DNA of 64,000 nucleotides from Amborella trichopoda (Eukaryota > Streptophyta > Magnoliopsida > Amborellales > Amborellaceae). Shown piece after piece: positions 1 through 11,454 of the stretch. The notes under the pieces were generated by a model. The model had not been told where the DNA came from and did not search any database. It saw only the letters and a program-made list of their open reading frames with translations. Location: the NCBI RefSeq assembly GCF_000471905.2, contig NW_006497023.1:2443677-2507676 (forward strand), written 5' to 3'. The stretch's first letter is position 1. Each line of letters starts with the position of its first letter. The position numbers and the translations under genes were made by a program.

Positions 1-780
1 TTTGAAAGGTAGCAGTTTGTAAAGTCATTCTAGCATAATTGCCAATTTAATATGTATAGAAAAACTCTTATAAAAATTCAAGAATACGGAATTATCACAA
101 TTTATGGAATATCAATTCACAAATAAACATTTCACAACAATACTATAATCAATTGCAAAAATGTCAATTTTTAAATAATAAGGCAGTCATTTGCACATGA
201 ATTTTACAATGTCTAAATATTCAAAACAGTAGAAAGAAATATCACAATTTTACTAAAAGCAGAAATATCACATTTATTTCTAACAAAAGACAAGAAAAAT
301 AAATATATTTATTTTTCGAATTTACAGCATTCAAAATTTCTAACATAGATAAAATATCACAATTTTTATTAAAAAGATTATTTTTCAAGATAATGAGGTC
401 ACGTGCGCATAAAATTTATCGCGCCTAAAATTCATGATAATAAGCAGAAATAATTATTTCATTTTATTTTTAAAAAGAATGGATTATTTTTCGAGACAAT
501 GAGGTCACTTACACACAAAACTGATTAAATAAAGATCCTAGACGGAAATATCATTATTTATTAAAAATAGACTATTTTTCAGAAAGACGATGTCACTTAC
601 CCACAATTATTTAAGAGGTAGCTTCCGATAAAAAAATTCGGTTCGAGAGAGAAGTTCACTGTGTTTCGACCAAAGAGAGAGATCTCAAAATTTTGTTTTA
701 GGTTGGGAGTGCTCACATCCCCTATTTAAATTCTTATAACGTATTATTATATTATTTTATTACGCTCTACCTCATTCCTG
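1..780. other. AT-rich unassigned sequence with degenerate repeats
   Basis: No gene is visible. The stretch is very AT-rich and contains three degenerate copies of a block that begins with GAYTATTTTTC and runs into a GAGGTCAC or GATGTCAC motif, starting near 376, 482 and 570. Short AATATCACAATTT phrases also recur between 80 and 370. The style resembles the inner part of a plant LTR or another old transposon, and it might belong with the TGTCACGACC fragment at 41159, but I see no direct match that proves this. Confidence 0.4.
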
Positions 781-1489
781 AGGTGTCGCATTAAAAGTTT
801 GCTTTTATCGTACGAAAACCACGTCCGCTAAAGGACGTTGCCAGCTGCAAGCAGCAGGAGGCAAAAGCAGGCAAAGAAAAAGTTAAACCAAAGTAAAAGT
901 TTTGAAAATAGTGATGGTCCCCAAGGACCATCATACTCAATCAGACCGTCACCTATTAAAAGCATCATTTTCCCCCTTTTTTTTTTTTTTTTCTTTTTTT
1001 TTTGAAATTTTAGGATTGTTACAATCCCTCTTTTATACTCCATAGTACCGAAGACCACCCCCGACAAACTCCGAATGACGCTCCAATCCCCAGCTCTTGA
1101 TGGCGATAAGACTAGGTTAGGGTGGGCCAAGCCCGAGACCCGAAGCATCGTCGCCGCCTCGTCAATATTTGGGTCGCATGCCTCAACATGAGGCTAGCGT
1201 CACGCACCACATCAAGACTTTCACCGAGCGCGTCTTGTTTAAAGATCATCGCCGCACGGAACGTCAGGGCCTACTTCCGCGTTCTTCATCAAGGGACCTA
1301 AAACATCCCCTAGGCTCACTGATGCATGTGCCAATCCACACTTGGTGTCGCGCGCATGCCATGGCACTCCCCTTTGGACCTTCGTCCTTCATCTTCAAGA
1401 AGTTCATTCCCTGCATCACAACCTCACTCCTTAGGGAGCCCAGTCTCTGGTGACGACTCTATTCCCCACGAGTCGCATTTCCTCACCAC
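781..1489. other. unassigned sequence with poly-T tract and short hairpin
   Basis: No convincing gene. A T-rich run lies at about 974-1003, and a perfect 9-bp stem with a 4-base loop lies at 912-933 (TGATGGTCC, loop CCAA, GGACCATCA). The short reading frames here have no recognisable domain. From about 1150 the base composition becomes GC-richer. The sequence ends where inverted minisatellite repeats begin at about 1490. It may be host DNA or another unrecognised transposon remnant. Confidence 0.35.
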
Positions 1490-2457
1490 GTCATGGTCCG
1501 TGTTGCATGACCTTAAACTGCACAGCCATAATCCTTGTCACTATTGTACGACTACAGTCCGTGCTACATGACCTTAAACTGCACAGCCATAGTCTTTGAC
1601 ACATTCATCAAAACTGTACGATCACAGTCCGAACTATATGACCTTAAACTGCAACAATGGTCTAGTTGCACAACCTTAAACTGCAAAGTCCTTGTCACAT
1701 GACTTTAAACTTATAGCCATGGTCCAGCTGTGTAACCTTAAACTATAGTGCGTGTCCTGACTACATGATGATAAAAGCCTTAACACCATGGTCCAAACTA
1801 TATGACCCTAAATTGTAGCGGAGGTCTAGTTGCACTACCATAAACTGCATGATCCTAGCCGTATGACTTAAAACTTCATAGCCATGGTCCAAGCTACAAG
1901 ACCGCAAAACTGTAACGCACAGTGCAACAAATAGTCTATATGCATAACTACAACTAGACCCCCAGCGGAGTTAGATGTATGCATGGGTCGTACTCACCCC
2001 ATCATCTCCAGATGGTTAAGGCCATTCTTATCCCTTCAACCCACGGTGGAGTTCATCTGTGCTTTGTCCTATCAAAGTTTCATGCACACTGATATTCATT
2101 TTCCCTGAGGAGTCATACTGGCCCCCCTAATCCTCAATGAAGCCTCTCCCATTTACTACTCCTTGTAGGGTCACCACCTTCATCTACATCTCTTGGCATG
2201 TGTATAGCCTTAACTATCTTTATCCCGAGAGAATCAGATTGTTATCCACATGCCTACCCCCTATGCAGCCCTACTGACAAGGCGATTCGTACTTGGTCCG
2301 CATTGCATGACCTTAAACTACACAGCCATGGTCCGTGCTGCATGACCTTAAACTGCACAGCCCTGGTCCACATTGCAAGACCTTAAACTGCACAGCTACG
2401 ATCCATGCTGCATGACCCTAAACTGCATGGCCATGGTCCAAACTATATGGTCTTAGA
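1490..2457. repeat. inverted copy of the element 3'-region repeats
   Basis: The phrase CATGACCTTAAACTGCACAGCCATGGTCC recurs here in several variants. It is the reverse complement of the minisatellite found at 3101-3775, 12290-13835 and 44340-45115. Between two such blocks (1490-1940 and 2290-2455) lies a segment resembling the reverse complement of the 'ctggggataaaatgg' block. So this is element 3'-region sequence in the opposite orientation to R1. It replaces the part of R1 that should hold the rest of its 3' region and its 3' LTR. Confidence 0.7.
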
Positions 2458-3100
2458 AGTCTGGGCTTGTCGGCCAAAGGGAATTGTGGGCAGGTAGACT
2501 GAAGTCTCTGGTAGGTTCATCCTGACTTTGTTAGTTTTTTGCCTTCGTAGTGGCCTTTAGCATTTTGAGAGTATGTTTGTGACCTCGTGGGAATAGTTTT
2601 CTTCCTCATGAGACTTATCTGAGTGAGTATTCTATCTTTCGAGTCCTATTTTGCGAATAGGCTCAGGATTTTGAATCTTTTCCTTGAGGCTCGTATTTTT
2701 GGGGTCTTGGTATGGTGACACCAAGGATTTTCTTTTTTGAGTGTGGGCTGAAGCCACCTGTTGAGGCGAGTGCTGCATCAACCTGTTTATTGGTCCAAGC
2801 ATTCTTTGCGGATTTTCACATGAACTTGGGAAGCGGTGCCGTAGAGATGGTTTTCACCAACTTCCTTTTTTATTTGGGGCTCTTTTACCCATGACCTTTC
2901 GGCCATGTCCGCCCTTTATTCTCCATTTATACTCACAATTCCCTTTCGAGTTTTTTACCTTGCCCGACTTTTATTCACGGAACTCTTTTACTCATGGTTT
3001 CATGACCATGCCCGTTCGTTATTTTTACTCATGACGTTCCTTTGACCAGGTACACACCTTGCCTGTTATTATTACTTTTTGTGAAGGCGTGTTTAAGGTC
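2458..3100 (-). repeat. R1 3' non-coding segment (A)
   Basis: Homologous to 11945-12289 (P1), 40343-40890 (Q) and 43791-44339 (R2). Shared landmarks are 'tgtttgtgacctcgtgg', 'actcatggtttc.tgaccatgcccgt' and 'tacaccttgcc'. In the other copies it lies between a small conserved ORF and the minisatellite. Here the ORF and everything beyond it toward the 3' LTR is missing. I see no coding function. Confidence 0.65.
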
Positions 3101-3775
3101 ATGCCTTTGGGACCTGCACGAAGCCTTTTAATGTCATGTGGTCAAGACATGCACTATAGTTTAAGTTCATATAGCTGGACCATGGTGGAGATGGATGGAA
3201 GTCGGTAGAGGCCATGGAGTGAGTATGGTAGTGGTTTTAACTCACTTTTGGGGAGATGGAACGAGGCTACCTATGAAATATGGATGATGTATAAAAGGTG
3301 GGTGACAAATGGTGACCAATTAACTTACGACAAGTATAGGTGGCGAGATGGTTCACTGTTTTATGAGTGCGGGTGAGACTCACTAGGGAATGGTGGAGGA
3401 TGGTGAAATGAATGGGCTCACTGGGGAGGTAGTGAAGGTGGTGCACGCGCACGAACGGGTCGGTTAGGGGAGACATGCATGAAGATGCACGTAAAAGGTG
3501 TGTGTGCATATGTGGGGGCGAGTTTATGATCACACCTCCGGGACCTGTGCAAAGCAGTTTATCGTCCTGCAGCCAGGACGTGCACTATGGTTTAAGGTCA
3601 TATGGCTTGGACTGTGGTTATGCAGTTTAAAGTCATGCAACTAGGACCTCCACTACAGTTTAGGGTCATACAACTTAGACCATGCAGTTTAAGGTCGTGC
3701 AACTAGATCGAGGCTGTGTAGTTTAGGGTCATGCAGCACAGACCAATTGTGTGGTTTGCCATGTTGGTGAAGCTT
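3101..3775 (-). repeat. R1 3'-region minisatellite
   Basis: Imperfect tandem units of about 29-35 bp built on the phrase AGTTTAAGGTCATGCAACTAG followed by GACC and a variable linker. Copies occur at 3101-3180 and more densely at 3560-3740, with a non-repeated stretch between. It is the same family as the arrays in P1 and R2. Ogre-type elements are known to hold hypervariable tandem arrays at this location, which can seed genomic satellites. Confidence 0.7.
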
Positions 3776-4741
3776 TAAAGGGAATAGGTCTATAGATAGC
3801 AATCTGACCCCCTGGGGATAAAATGGTTAAGGCTATACACAAGCAGAGAGCTTTTTAGTTGGAGATGGTGGCCCTGTGAGGAGTGGAAAACTTTGCTGGG
3901 GATTAGGAGGGTAAGTGTGACTCCCTGGGAATAAAATGATTAAAGTCAGCAAGAGGTTCAGGTGGGAAGGCCGAATTCATTGAGGAAAAGGGGACAAATG
4001 TGGGTCTTTCATATCGTTGAGGACAGAATGACTAGGTATGAGGCAGACCACTGGGGGGTGCAGCAGTAAAGATGACCCTAACTCCCACTGGGGATAAAAA
4101 AAAAAAAATTGCAGTACGAGTATGACCCTCCTACTAAGGATGAGAAGTCATGGTCGAGTTTGAACGACCTGAGTACCACTTTGTCGGTGATAATAAGTCA
4201 CAGTCCAGGTGCCACTTTATCGGGGATAACAGTAGTAGGGCACACACGTCATCGGCCGGGGGTGTGGAACAATAGACTATTTTAAAACGCAGTCGGTGGC
4301 AGGTGCAGTGACCATCACCTCTAGAGCAATCAACAGGCGCTGAGCCCTTTTTGAAAACGCAGCTGACGTTGAGCAACACTATTTCTTTGATCAGTCAGTC
4401 AGTGCTTGAGTTGTTAAAAACATGGCTGACATTGAGGACAACCCATGCTATTTCTTGAACACAGTCGGCGCTAGGTCGCTGATCACATAGCCGGTGCTGA
4501 AGTTACTAACACAGCTGGCACTGAAGTCACCAACAGCACTATCGGTGCTGAGTCTTTTAGATAACATAGCCGGCGCTGGGTGTGGGCTAGTATTTGGGCT
4601 CCGACCCAAGCCTGACCCGATCTTGGCTTTTGTTGGGATTTTACATGGTGGTAGTAAATTTTTCTCTAGCCTGGGGTCCGAGCCCGACCTGGTCCGACCC
4701 ATTTGTCGTTTGGCTTTCCTTGGACATGACTAGGATTCCCA
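3776..4741 (-). repeat. R1 3'-region block with PBS-complementary motifs (J)
   Basis: Contains repeated + strand motifs of the form GACTCC(A/C)CTGGGGATA, for example at 3806-3820, 3919-3933 and 4081-4096. Toward 4440-4600 it carries several copies of a CCGGYGCTGR motif, for example near 4488 and 4568. The block corresponds to 13836-14620 in P1 and 45116-46030 in R2. Read in the sense of the element, the first motif is complementary to the element's PBS. No gene is supported; short ORFs here are incidental. Confidence 0.6.
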
Positions 4742-5181
4742 TCACTGTAGGTAAAAATAACTTAAGCAAAAAAAAGAAAATTTAAACTGCGAGAAGAGGG
4801 TTCCAGGTGGAAGCTCCGGCAAACAGTGGGTGTTCCGACAAGAGTTAGCAGGAGGCTTGCCAACAAGCAAGGGAGGTTGTGCTGAAGTTGCAAGAGTTTG
4901 GAGTGAGCGTAGCGAAGCCACCAGGCATTTTTCCATGGAAACAGTGAGTTTTCAAGGACAACAGAGAGCTTCTAGCCATGATTTTGAGGAGTTTACCGGG
5001 ATTTCGGCGGTGATTTTGAGGGTTCTAATGAAGGGAGGAAAGTTGTAGTGAGAGGCTGCTGAGTGAGCTTTCGCTGCTTTTAGTAGTTTTCCAGTTGGTG
5101 CACGTGGTTTCCCGGTGTTTTGGGGAAACGTTGCAGAGGTTTTTCCACAGCAGAAGGGAGTTTCGATGAGAAACCGAAGAG
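4742..5181 (-). repeat. R1 3'-region segment next to integrase (C)
   Basis: Related to 14632-15375 in P1 and 46046-46700 in R2: all share 'ggtaaaaa', 'gcgagaagagggt' and a series of phrases built on GTTTTGCAGG/TTTTCAGTG. In P1 this sequence is the leader of the antisense PMD gene. In R1 the TATA-like box that precedes it in P1 and R2 is missing. The segment ends at the 3' end of the integrase reading frame. Confidence 0.55.
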
Positions 5182-6360
5182 TCAGGGAAACAGACCGTCA
5201 CTGAAGGTCGACGGTTGTGCTAGGAAGGTGTGCAACTCCTTTTGGCTTACAACTTGTAACTCCTTTTTAATACAATAAAAATAGTTTAAACTTTGTTTGG
5301 ACTGTCTTGCTTGCTTTGCACTGAGTCTCTTTTCTTGAATATGCATCATGGATAAATATTTGTTGAAGTATCGCCCATTGATAGGGGGCATTGCCTCTCT
5401 GTCAGGATGTGTTAGTATGTAAGCTCCACTTGGCGAGACCTTTTTGACTATAAAGGGACCTTCCCACTTGGGTTCAAACTTCCCTTCACGCCTGCCATGC
5501 ATAACAATCAGCCTCTTGATGGCTAGAACTAGATCACCACGGGCAAATGAGTAGACTTTGACAGGCTTGTCAAAAGCCCTCTTCATTCCCCCTTGGTTGA
5601 GTTCAAGGTTATGCTGAGCCTCTAACCTCTTTTCATCGAGTGCATCCAATTCTTGGTATTGAAGTTTGACTCTCTCATCTTCAGTTAGTCCATGATGTAC
5701 AACGACACATAATGAAGGGATTTGAATTTTGAGAGGTAAAACTGCGTCACCCCCATAGACCAGAGAGTAAGGAGTGGAATTAGTAGCATTTCGTGTAGTA
5801 CTATGATAAGCCCATAGTGCATCGAGAAGCTTCTCTTTCTAGTTCTTCTTCGTCTTTGATATCGATTATCGTAAAATGTTGCACAGAGTCTTATTGAAGG
5901 CCTCAGCCAAGCCATTCGCCCTAGGGTGGTACATAGTCGAGTACCTCCATTCAAAACCAAACCGGTTAACCAGGTGATCAATATGATGACTTCGAAATTG
6001 GGGGCCATTGTCAGAGATAATTCGGTCAGGCACCCCAAACAGATATATAATGTGATGTCAGATGAAGTTGGCCATTGTTGTCTCAGGAACTTGCTTAAGG
6101 GGGATCGCTTCAGTCCACTTAGAGAAATAATCTGTTGCAGCTAGAGTAAAGACATGGCCCATCACCGAAGGAGGGTCAATGGGCCTCACAATGTCCATAC
6201 CACATTGTGAGAAGGGCCATGATGCCACTATAGGGTATAAGGGCTCTAGAGGTTGATGAACAAGGCTTGAATGCATTTGGCATACCTGGAGCGTTTTAAC
6301 ATAGTTTAAGGAATCAACAATCATGGAAGGCCAATAATACCCCAATCTACGTATCTATTC
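5182..6360 (-). pseudogene. R1 integrase (frameshifted)
   Basis: Integrase inserts the element cDNA into chromosomes. Three pieces are seen: 6058-6345 (start of the catalytic core, with the first Asp in GMDIVRPID and the DYFSKWTEA motif), 5685-6038 (in a shifted frame, covering the second catalytic region and the segment leading to Glu), and 5182-5649 (C-terminal domain with RGDLVL and KWEGPFIVKKV). The pieces are in different frames, so no active protein is expected. The last reading frame runs about 30 residues beyond the end of the R2 copy, suggesting loss of the original stop. The 3' region follows directly. Confidence 0.85.
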
Positions 6361-6959
6361 ATAGAGCTTAGGATCGAACTGGTGTAGTCCACAAATGCCT
6401 GAGTGTACCTCTTTTAACACCTTATTTGCTTCATGCACATCCACACATCTAAGAAGAATACTGTCAAATGACCGTCTGAAGGGAGCATCTCCTTCAAGGA
6501 GGGTATACTTGGTAGACATTCAACGTACACTGTTGTACTTGGCACGATCTTCCAGGAGTCTACAATGTTTTAGAAAACTAGTGATGGGCTCTCTCCAATC
6601 TTCTACATGTTCAATTTCGACGCATTTTGGGTCGAAGAACTTGGGTTGCTAGTTTTGAACCTTAGCTCCTTGACTCTATGCCATTTCTTGTCCAGTCCTA
6701 ATTACTTCTTTAACAGATATAAGTCCTCTGAATGGATAAGGAGGGCACTCTGGGAAGATATTTATCTCATTATTTGTGTCTACCTCGGTTCTTAGTTGAA
6801 TGTATCTCCAATCTGCTACCCAGACAAGCGTGGGTCCTGATGAGGATAATTAAATTGTAGCCCGAGTTATGTAAGTACATCAGCCTACGAGTTTAGCCTC
6901 CTGGGGATGTGACTCAAGGATATTTCCTCAAGCTGGGCCATATACGATTTTGAAGTATC
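6361..6959 (-). pseudogene. R1 polyprotein, integrase N-terminal part and spacer (degraded)
   Basis: This stretch lies between the archaeal-like RNase H and the integrase core and aligns in position and wording with 48661-49132 in R2 (for example 'gatgggctctctccaatcttctac' and 'cctcggttcttag'). In intact Tat elements this interval encodes a spacer and the zinc-binding N-terminal domain of integrase. The frame is broken many times here, and I cannot trace the full HHCC motif. Confidence 0.6.
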
Positions 6960-7440
6960 GTGATAAGGCTTGAGAGTGTCTTTCCTCATGTCATAGATCC
7001 CTTTGAGCTGTCGGATAACTAACTCAGAGTCGCCATGGATCTTGAGCTACTCCAAGTCGAGGTCGAAAGCTATATCCAACCCGATTATAAGGGCCTGATA
7101 TTTTGCCTCATTATGAGAACTGGCTTGAGTGAGAGAAAAAGAAAGTGGCAATACTCCTCCTTTCGGAGTCAGAAATACTGCTCTAGTGCTTCCTTGGTCT
7201 GATTGGAAGGCTCCGTTGAAGTACAATTCCCATGCATGAGTAAGGTCAGCACAAAACACTTCTTTGTCAAGGAGGTCACTCGACAACGGAGATTCCGTCG
7301 ATACGGGGTGTGATGCAAGAAAATCAGCTAAGGCTTGGCCCTTGATGGCCTTTTGTGGGACATACGTGATGTCAAATTCCATCAGCAATAATGCCCACTT
7401 GGCAAGGAATCCTGATGGGCATGGGCGTATCATGACCAAG
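6960..7440 (-). pseudogene. R1 archaeal-like RNase H domain
   Basis: The frame at 7047-7439 shows the entry to a second RNase H: a stretch ending KGQALADFLASHPV, then WELYFNGAF, then SHNEAKYQALIIGL. The continuation (6960-7046) corresponds to the GDSELVIRQLKG region seen in R2. A second RNase H of this kind between the first RNase H and integrase is diagnostic of the Tat lineage of plant Ty3/gypsy elements. It probably helps to remove RNA during reverse transcription. A stop breaks it near 7047. Confidence 0.8.
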
Positions 7441-7826
7441 TAAATAATGACGAAGTTTTTGTACTATGAAGATCAGGGCAAGGCGCATCTTTTCCTTAGG
7501 GGATAATTCTTCTTGAACCCTTGCATCCTGCAATTAAGATAATAAAGTGTCGTTTCATTTCCCTCATCATTGCTTTGTGATAACAATGCTCCAAGTGACT
7601 CGTCCAGAGCAGTCACATATAGGATGAGAGGTTTTCCCGGCACTGGCGTAGAAAGTACTAGAGGATTAAGCAAATACTGCTTGACGTCATCAAGGGTTGC
7701 TTGACAAGCTTCATCCCAAATGAACAAAGTATCCTTCTTTAACAGGTGTGTAAAGGGTTTATAGCGATCTGAGAGATTTGAGATGAATCTGCAGATGTAT
7801 ACTAGCTGTCCTTGAAGAAAACACAA
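7441..7826 (-). pseudogene. R1 RT connection and RNase H domain
   Basis: The frame at 7473-7826 contains RFISNLSDRYKPFTHLLKKD, the thumb and connection of reverse transcriptase, followed by GKPLILYVTALDESLGALL, the start of the first RNase H domain. The sequence continues in degraded form to 7441. This is the normal order for the family: RT, RNase H, second RNase H, integrase. Frame breaks separate it from the RT palm upstream and the second RNase H downstream. Confidence 0.85.
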
Positions 7827-7839
7827 TTCTTATAGTGTA

Positions 7840-8331
7840 GTTGGTGACGGCATTTCTTGGATCACATTAATATTGACTAGCTCAACTTCAAGCCCTCAAT
7901 GTCTGATAATGAACCCTAAGAACTTTCTCAAATTCACGTCAAAAGCGCATTTCAGTGGGTTCATTTTAAGCTGATGAAGGTGTAGTCGCTTGAATACCTT
8001 TTTGAGGTCTCTCATGTGAGCATCCTTTTCTTCGGATTTGAACTCTAGATCATCCACATAACACTCAACCTCATTGTGCATCATATCTTTGAAGATGGTC
8101 ATCATTGCTCTTTGGTATGTTGCACCAGCATTCTTTAATCCAAAAGGCATCATTATGTAACATAACACCCGTTTTGGAGTTAAGAACGTAGTGGCTTTCT
8201 CATCCTCGGGTGCCATCCGCATCTGATTATACCTGAAGTATCTGTCCTTGAAGGAGAAGACTTGACAGTGAGCCGTAGAATCGATGAGCATCTCGGCGAG
8301 TGGCAATGGGAAATCATCCTTGGGACAGGCG
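7840..8331 (-). pseudogene. R1 reverse transcriptase, C-terminal portion of palm, cut by P1
   Basis: The frame at 7896-8306 has the RT signature MPFGLKNAGATYQR followed by ECYVDDLEF, so the YVDD catalytic box is intact. The reading frame can be followed upstream to a CPKDD motif and then stops at 8331, exactly at the terminus of the P1 LTR. The missing N-terminal part is found on the same strand from 29031 upward, and the frame resumes correctly if P1 and one copy of the target duplication are ignored. The domain is thus split by a 20.7 kb insertion. Confidence 0.88.
8327..8331. repeat. target-site duplication of P1, left copy
   Basis: AGGCG immediately precedes the LTR end TGGTTAAG. It pairs with AGGTG at 29031-29035, differing by one C/T transition. 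Five-base duplications are usual for Ty3/gypsy integration. Confidence 0.75.
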
Positions 8332-8999
8332 TGGTTAAGTGCCTCAATCTAGCCTTCCGAGTTCTAGATGATCGGGCGGCACACATCTCGGGTTTCAAGG
8401 GAAGACCCGAGACGTTTTTGAAATCACTCTCTCGAGAACCTCGTTCAAGAATGGGGGCATGTGTTACCAACTGGTGAGAGAGGAATTTTAAGGTGGGTTC
8501 GGGACTTACTCAGGTTGGCTCGCATGGACACCCTCTTAGATCACGAAGAAAGCCCCATAATAATAAAATTGGTTTAGAATCACCTCCCTTGGGTTGTATT
8601 CTTCTTGTTTTCTGTAATCACACACATATATGGCAAAGGTTCTAAGATAGGTGGGTCGGACCTCACCCTTTTCCTCTTGGATGAACGTACAAAAGCATGC
8701 GCATTCAAAAAGAAGAGGAGATATAAGACGGGGGACAGAAGAGTTCGACTGAGCGATAGGACTAAGCAGGTGAGTAATGGGCCTGACGTGCTAGCAAAAC
8801 GGGCTCGCTCACTAAGACCGGCTCACAAGATCACTACTAGATGTAATTATCAATACCGACTAGCTAGGCATGATGTTAAGTCTGTCGTGGCAATAAAGCA
8901 GGCCAAGTAATCTTGGCACAACAATATTATGACTAGACGATAGGACTACCATGAGAGACTAACCTCAATCCCTCTTGGTCGAATGAAAGAGTAGCAAAG

Positions 9000-9955
9000 T
9001 GATGGTTATGAGAAAAGAATGAAGTATGAGAAGAAGGGAATAGACAAAAGGAGCGAGAAGAGACTAGATGATGAGAGAGAGAGAGGAAAGGGAGATGTAG
9101 TCGATGCTAGGCATTACCGACTGTGTTAAAAGAAGAGAGAGAAAGTAATTGGTGCTAAGCTTCGTCGACTGCGTCAGAAGAAAAGAGAGGAAGAGAACCA
9201 ACTAGCGTTAGGCTTGCACCGGCTGTGATGGGAGAGAAGCAAGGGAAAGAGATCGAGCCGACGTTAGGCTTTGCTAACAGCAATAGAGGAGAGAGAGAGA
9301 GAAAAGAAGATCAACCGATGCGAGGATTCACCAATTACGATAAAAGAGGAGAGAGAAATCTAATCGACTTTGAGCTTCACCGATTACATTATAAGAGAAG
9401 AGAGAGAAAGGCATCCGACATCGAGAATGAAAGACGAGAAGAGAATCCCACCTGGTGCTGGGATTGAAAGAGAGGAGAGAGAAAATCCCACCTGATATTG
9501 AGAATGAAAGAGAGGAGAGAGAAAACCCCACTCGATGCTGAGAATGAAAGAGAAGAGAGATAAAACCCCACCTGAGGTTGAGAATGAAAGAGAGATAGAG
9601 ATGAGAAGAATAGAGATGAGAAGAAGAGACAGAAAGAGATAGAGAGGAGAAGAAGAGAGAGAAAGAGATAGAGATGAGAAGAAGAGAGAGAAAGAGATAG
9701 AGATGAGAAGAAGAGAGAGAAAGATAGAGATGACAGTAAGAGAGGGGAAGAGGTAAAGATGAGAAGAAGAGAGAGAGAGAGATAGAGATGAGAAAAAGAG
9801 AGAGAAAGAGACTGAGATGAGAAGAAGAGAGAGGAAGAGATAGAGATGACGAGAAGAGAGAGAAAGATAGATACGAGAAGAAGAGAGAGAAAGAGGGGAA
9901 GAGAGAGAAAGAGGGGAGGAAAGAAAGAGGGGAGGAGAGAGAAAGTTAACTGCTT
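9000..9955 (-). repeat. P1 3' LTR purine-rich U5 minisatellite
   Basis: Almost pure A/G on the + strand, hence C/U in the element RNA. Two layers are visible. One is an exact 40-bp period built on CCCACCTGRTRTTGAGAATG followed by a GAGA tract, at 9447, 9487, 9527 and 9567. The other is a shorter GAGATAGAGATGAGAAGAA period from about 9590 to 9850. Before these (9100-9400) come units with a GCTAGGCTT core flanked by inverted CCGGY/GTCGR arms. Long serine/leucine-rich ORFs across this tract are low-complexity artefacts. Confidence 0.75.
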
Positions 9956-10034
9956 GAAGGGTATAAGCCTTGTTGTTCACTCTCCTCTCTCTCTTTCCAA
10001 GACGTACTCACAGGTTCAAGCGAGAATGGAAATT

Positions 10035-10110
10035 TTTATTGAATGATTAAAGGATGAACCAAGGGTCGTGTTGTTCTTGTTTATAATAAAGCAGTGCCTG
10101 TTTATATAGA
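10035..10110 (-). promoter_or_regulatory. P1 3' LTR TATA box and polyadenylation signal
   Basis: On the minus strand CTATATAAAC lies at 10101-10110 and AATAAA at 10035-10040. The spacing and order (TATA, then polyA signal, then a long U5) are as expected for an LTR read on the minus strand. The same pair occurs in the P1 5' LTR (27597-27604 and 27530-27535), in the R1 LTR (35481-35490) and in the R2 LTR (57011-57020). This fixes the sense strand of the elements. Confidence 0.7.
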
Positions 10111-11454
10111 ATTGGGCCCAAACATGGGTGGACACCCAAAAACTACATAGAATTGAAGATAATTACAATTTAATTGAATTTAAAGAAATTCTAAAAATGG
10201 GTGCAAAAGGACTGTTTTGCCTTTGCTTAACAATGTGTGGAATTCCATAACAGTCTTTAATGCTGATCGAGAACTTATGGGATCTTTTAAGGCTGACCTG
10301 GAGGTGTTCTGATCCCCATTTGAATGAAAGATTATTATTTTCTTGTTGGGCTCGGCATGACAATCAATTTGATATCAACTTCGAGCCATAGATCGTGTTT
10401 CGAACCACGACCATGAGACTTGAATTTTGGATTAATCTTAAAAACTTCGAATCGATTGTGTGCTCGTTCCTTGATGTTTCTTCATGACTTCTTCATTGAA
10501 TCATACTAAGCCTGCCATCACGATCACGTTGTAACAAACGCAGCTCAATTGTGTTCGGAAGAAGATTTTTTCGCCTTGAGTTTTTGACCGGAATCTTGAA
10601 ATCCAGTGGCCAAAATTTATAGCAGCTTTGATGCCTTCATGTGTGAAATTCAACCGTTCACGTGAGGTTTGGAGCAGAGAGAACCTCATATCTCATGCAC
10701 ATAATGCAATTAGTTTCGTGCCGATCGGGTATGCGAGCGTCGTGATCTGGCTGCTTGAACGAGGTGTGCTGTTGCTGAATTTTCTGCAACTTTCTTCACA
10801 GATGTGCCACTTTCATTTAGTTTTTCTCTCTGCTCGAGAGTTGTCACGGGGCATACCACATATCAAATTGCTCCTCTTGATGAGACAAACCTGCTCACCA
10901 AATTTGGGAGTGATACGACTTGGAACGAGTGAGTTATACACCCCGAAAGTGATTGTAAAAACATCCACCTTTAATGGTGTTTTGATAGAGTGAGGCCACA
11001 CGAGAATAATGTTCGGCCTATCCCTTTTTAGTATTTTACCCATAACTTTATCTTGGAGTACCCGATTAAGCTAAAACTTGACCCATAAGGGTTTTCGACT
11101 GTGCCAGATCTAATGGCGATGGTCCTAAAGCTGTTTGATGCACCAAAACTATGGCTCTAGTTACAAGGTCCATTTCAGGGTGCTAAAGATCGATTTCGCT
11201 AAAATTGTTTCCTTGTGTTCACTATCTTAGACATGTCTCATCGTGATGAAACTTGACAAGTGGTCTTTTGCAGTGCGTATGAATATCTTGATCAATTATG
11301 GGGCCATTATGAGATTGTCGGGAATTTTTACTATTTTGTAAGCGTTATTGACCTGCTTCCTACTAGATCCTATCCAGGGATCAAGGTACTGAAAAGTACG
11401 TTCAAACAGCTTACCCTGCCGAATGTTGTGCTTCAATAGAAGCAAGAAGGACAT

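Larger units (their letters stand above)
8332..11408 (-). repeat. P1 3' LTR
   Basis: On the + strand it starts TGGTTAAG at 8332 and ends TTCAAACA at 11408, so in the sense of the element it is TG...CA. The inner end is fixed by comparison with Q, where the LTR is followed by the same internal sequence (GCTTGCCGTGCCGAATGTTG against GCTTACCCTGCCGAATGTTG). Length is about 3.08 kb. It contains a U3 part (10110-11408), a TATA box and AATAAA, and a U5 part (8332 to about 10030) dominated by purine-rich minisatellite. It is about 320 bp shorter than the 5' LTR, a difference at least partly in that repeat. Confidence 0.85.

Noticed and set aside
912-933. Hairpin as a terminator or small-RNA gene
   Set aside because: A short perfect stem in unassigned sequence with no supporting gene or conserved context.
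1955-1980. PBS-like sequence near 1960 as a true primer-binding site of another element
   Set aside because: It lies within an inverted J block with minisatellite on both sides and has no adjacent LTR terminus.
4134-5048. Overlapping short ORFs at 4134-5048 on both strands
   Set aside because: They fall in the non-coding 3' region of R1, and the same DNA in P1 and R2 does not keep these frames.
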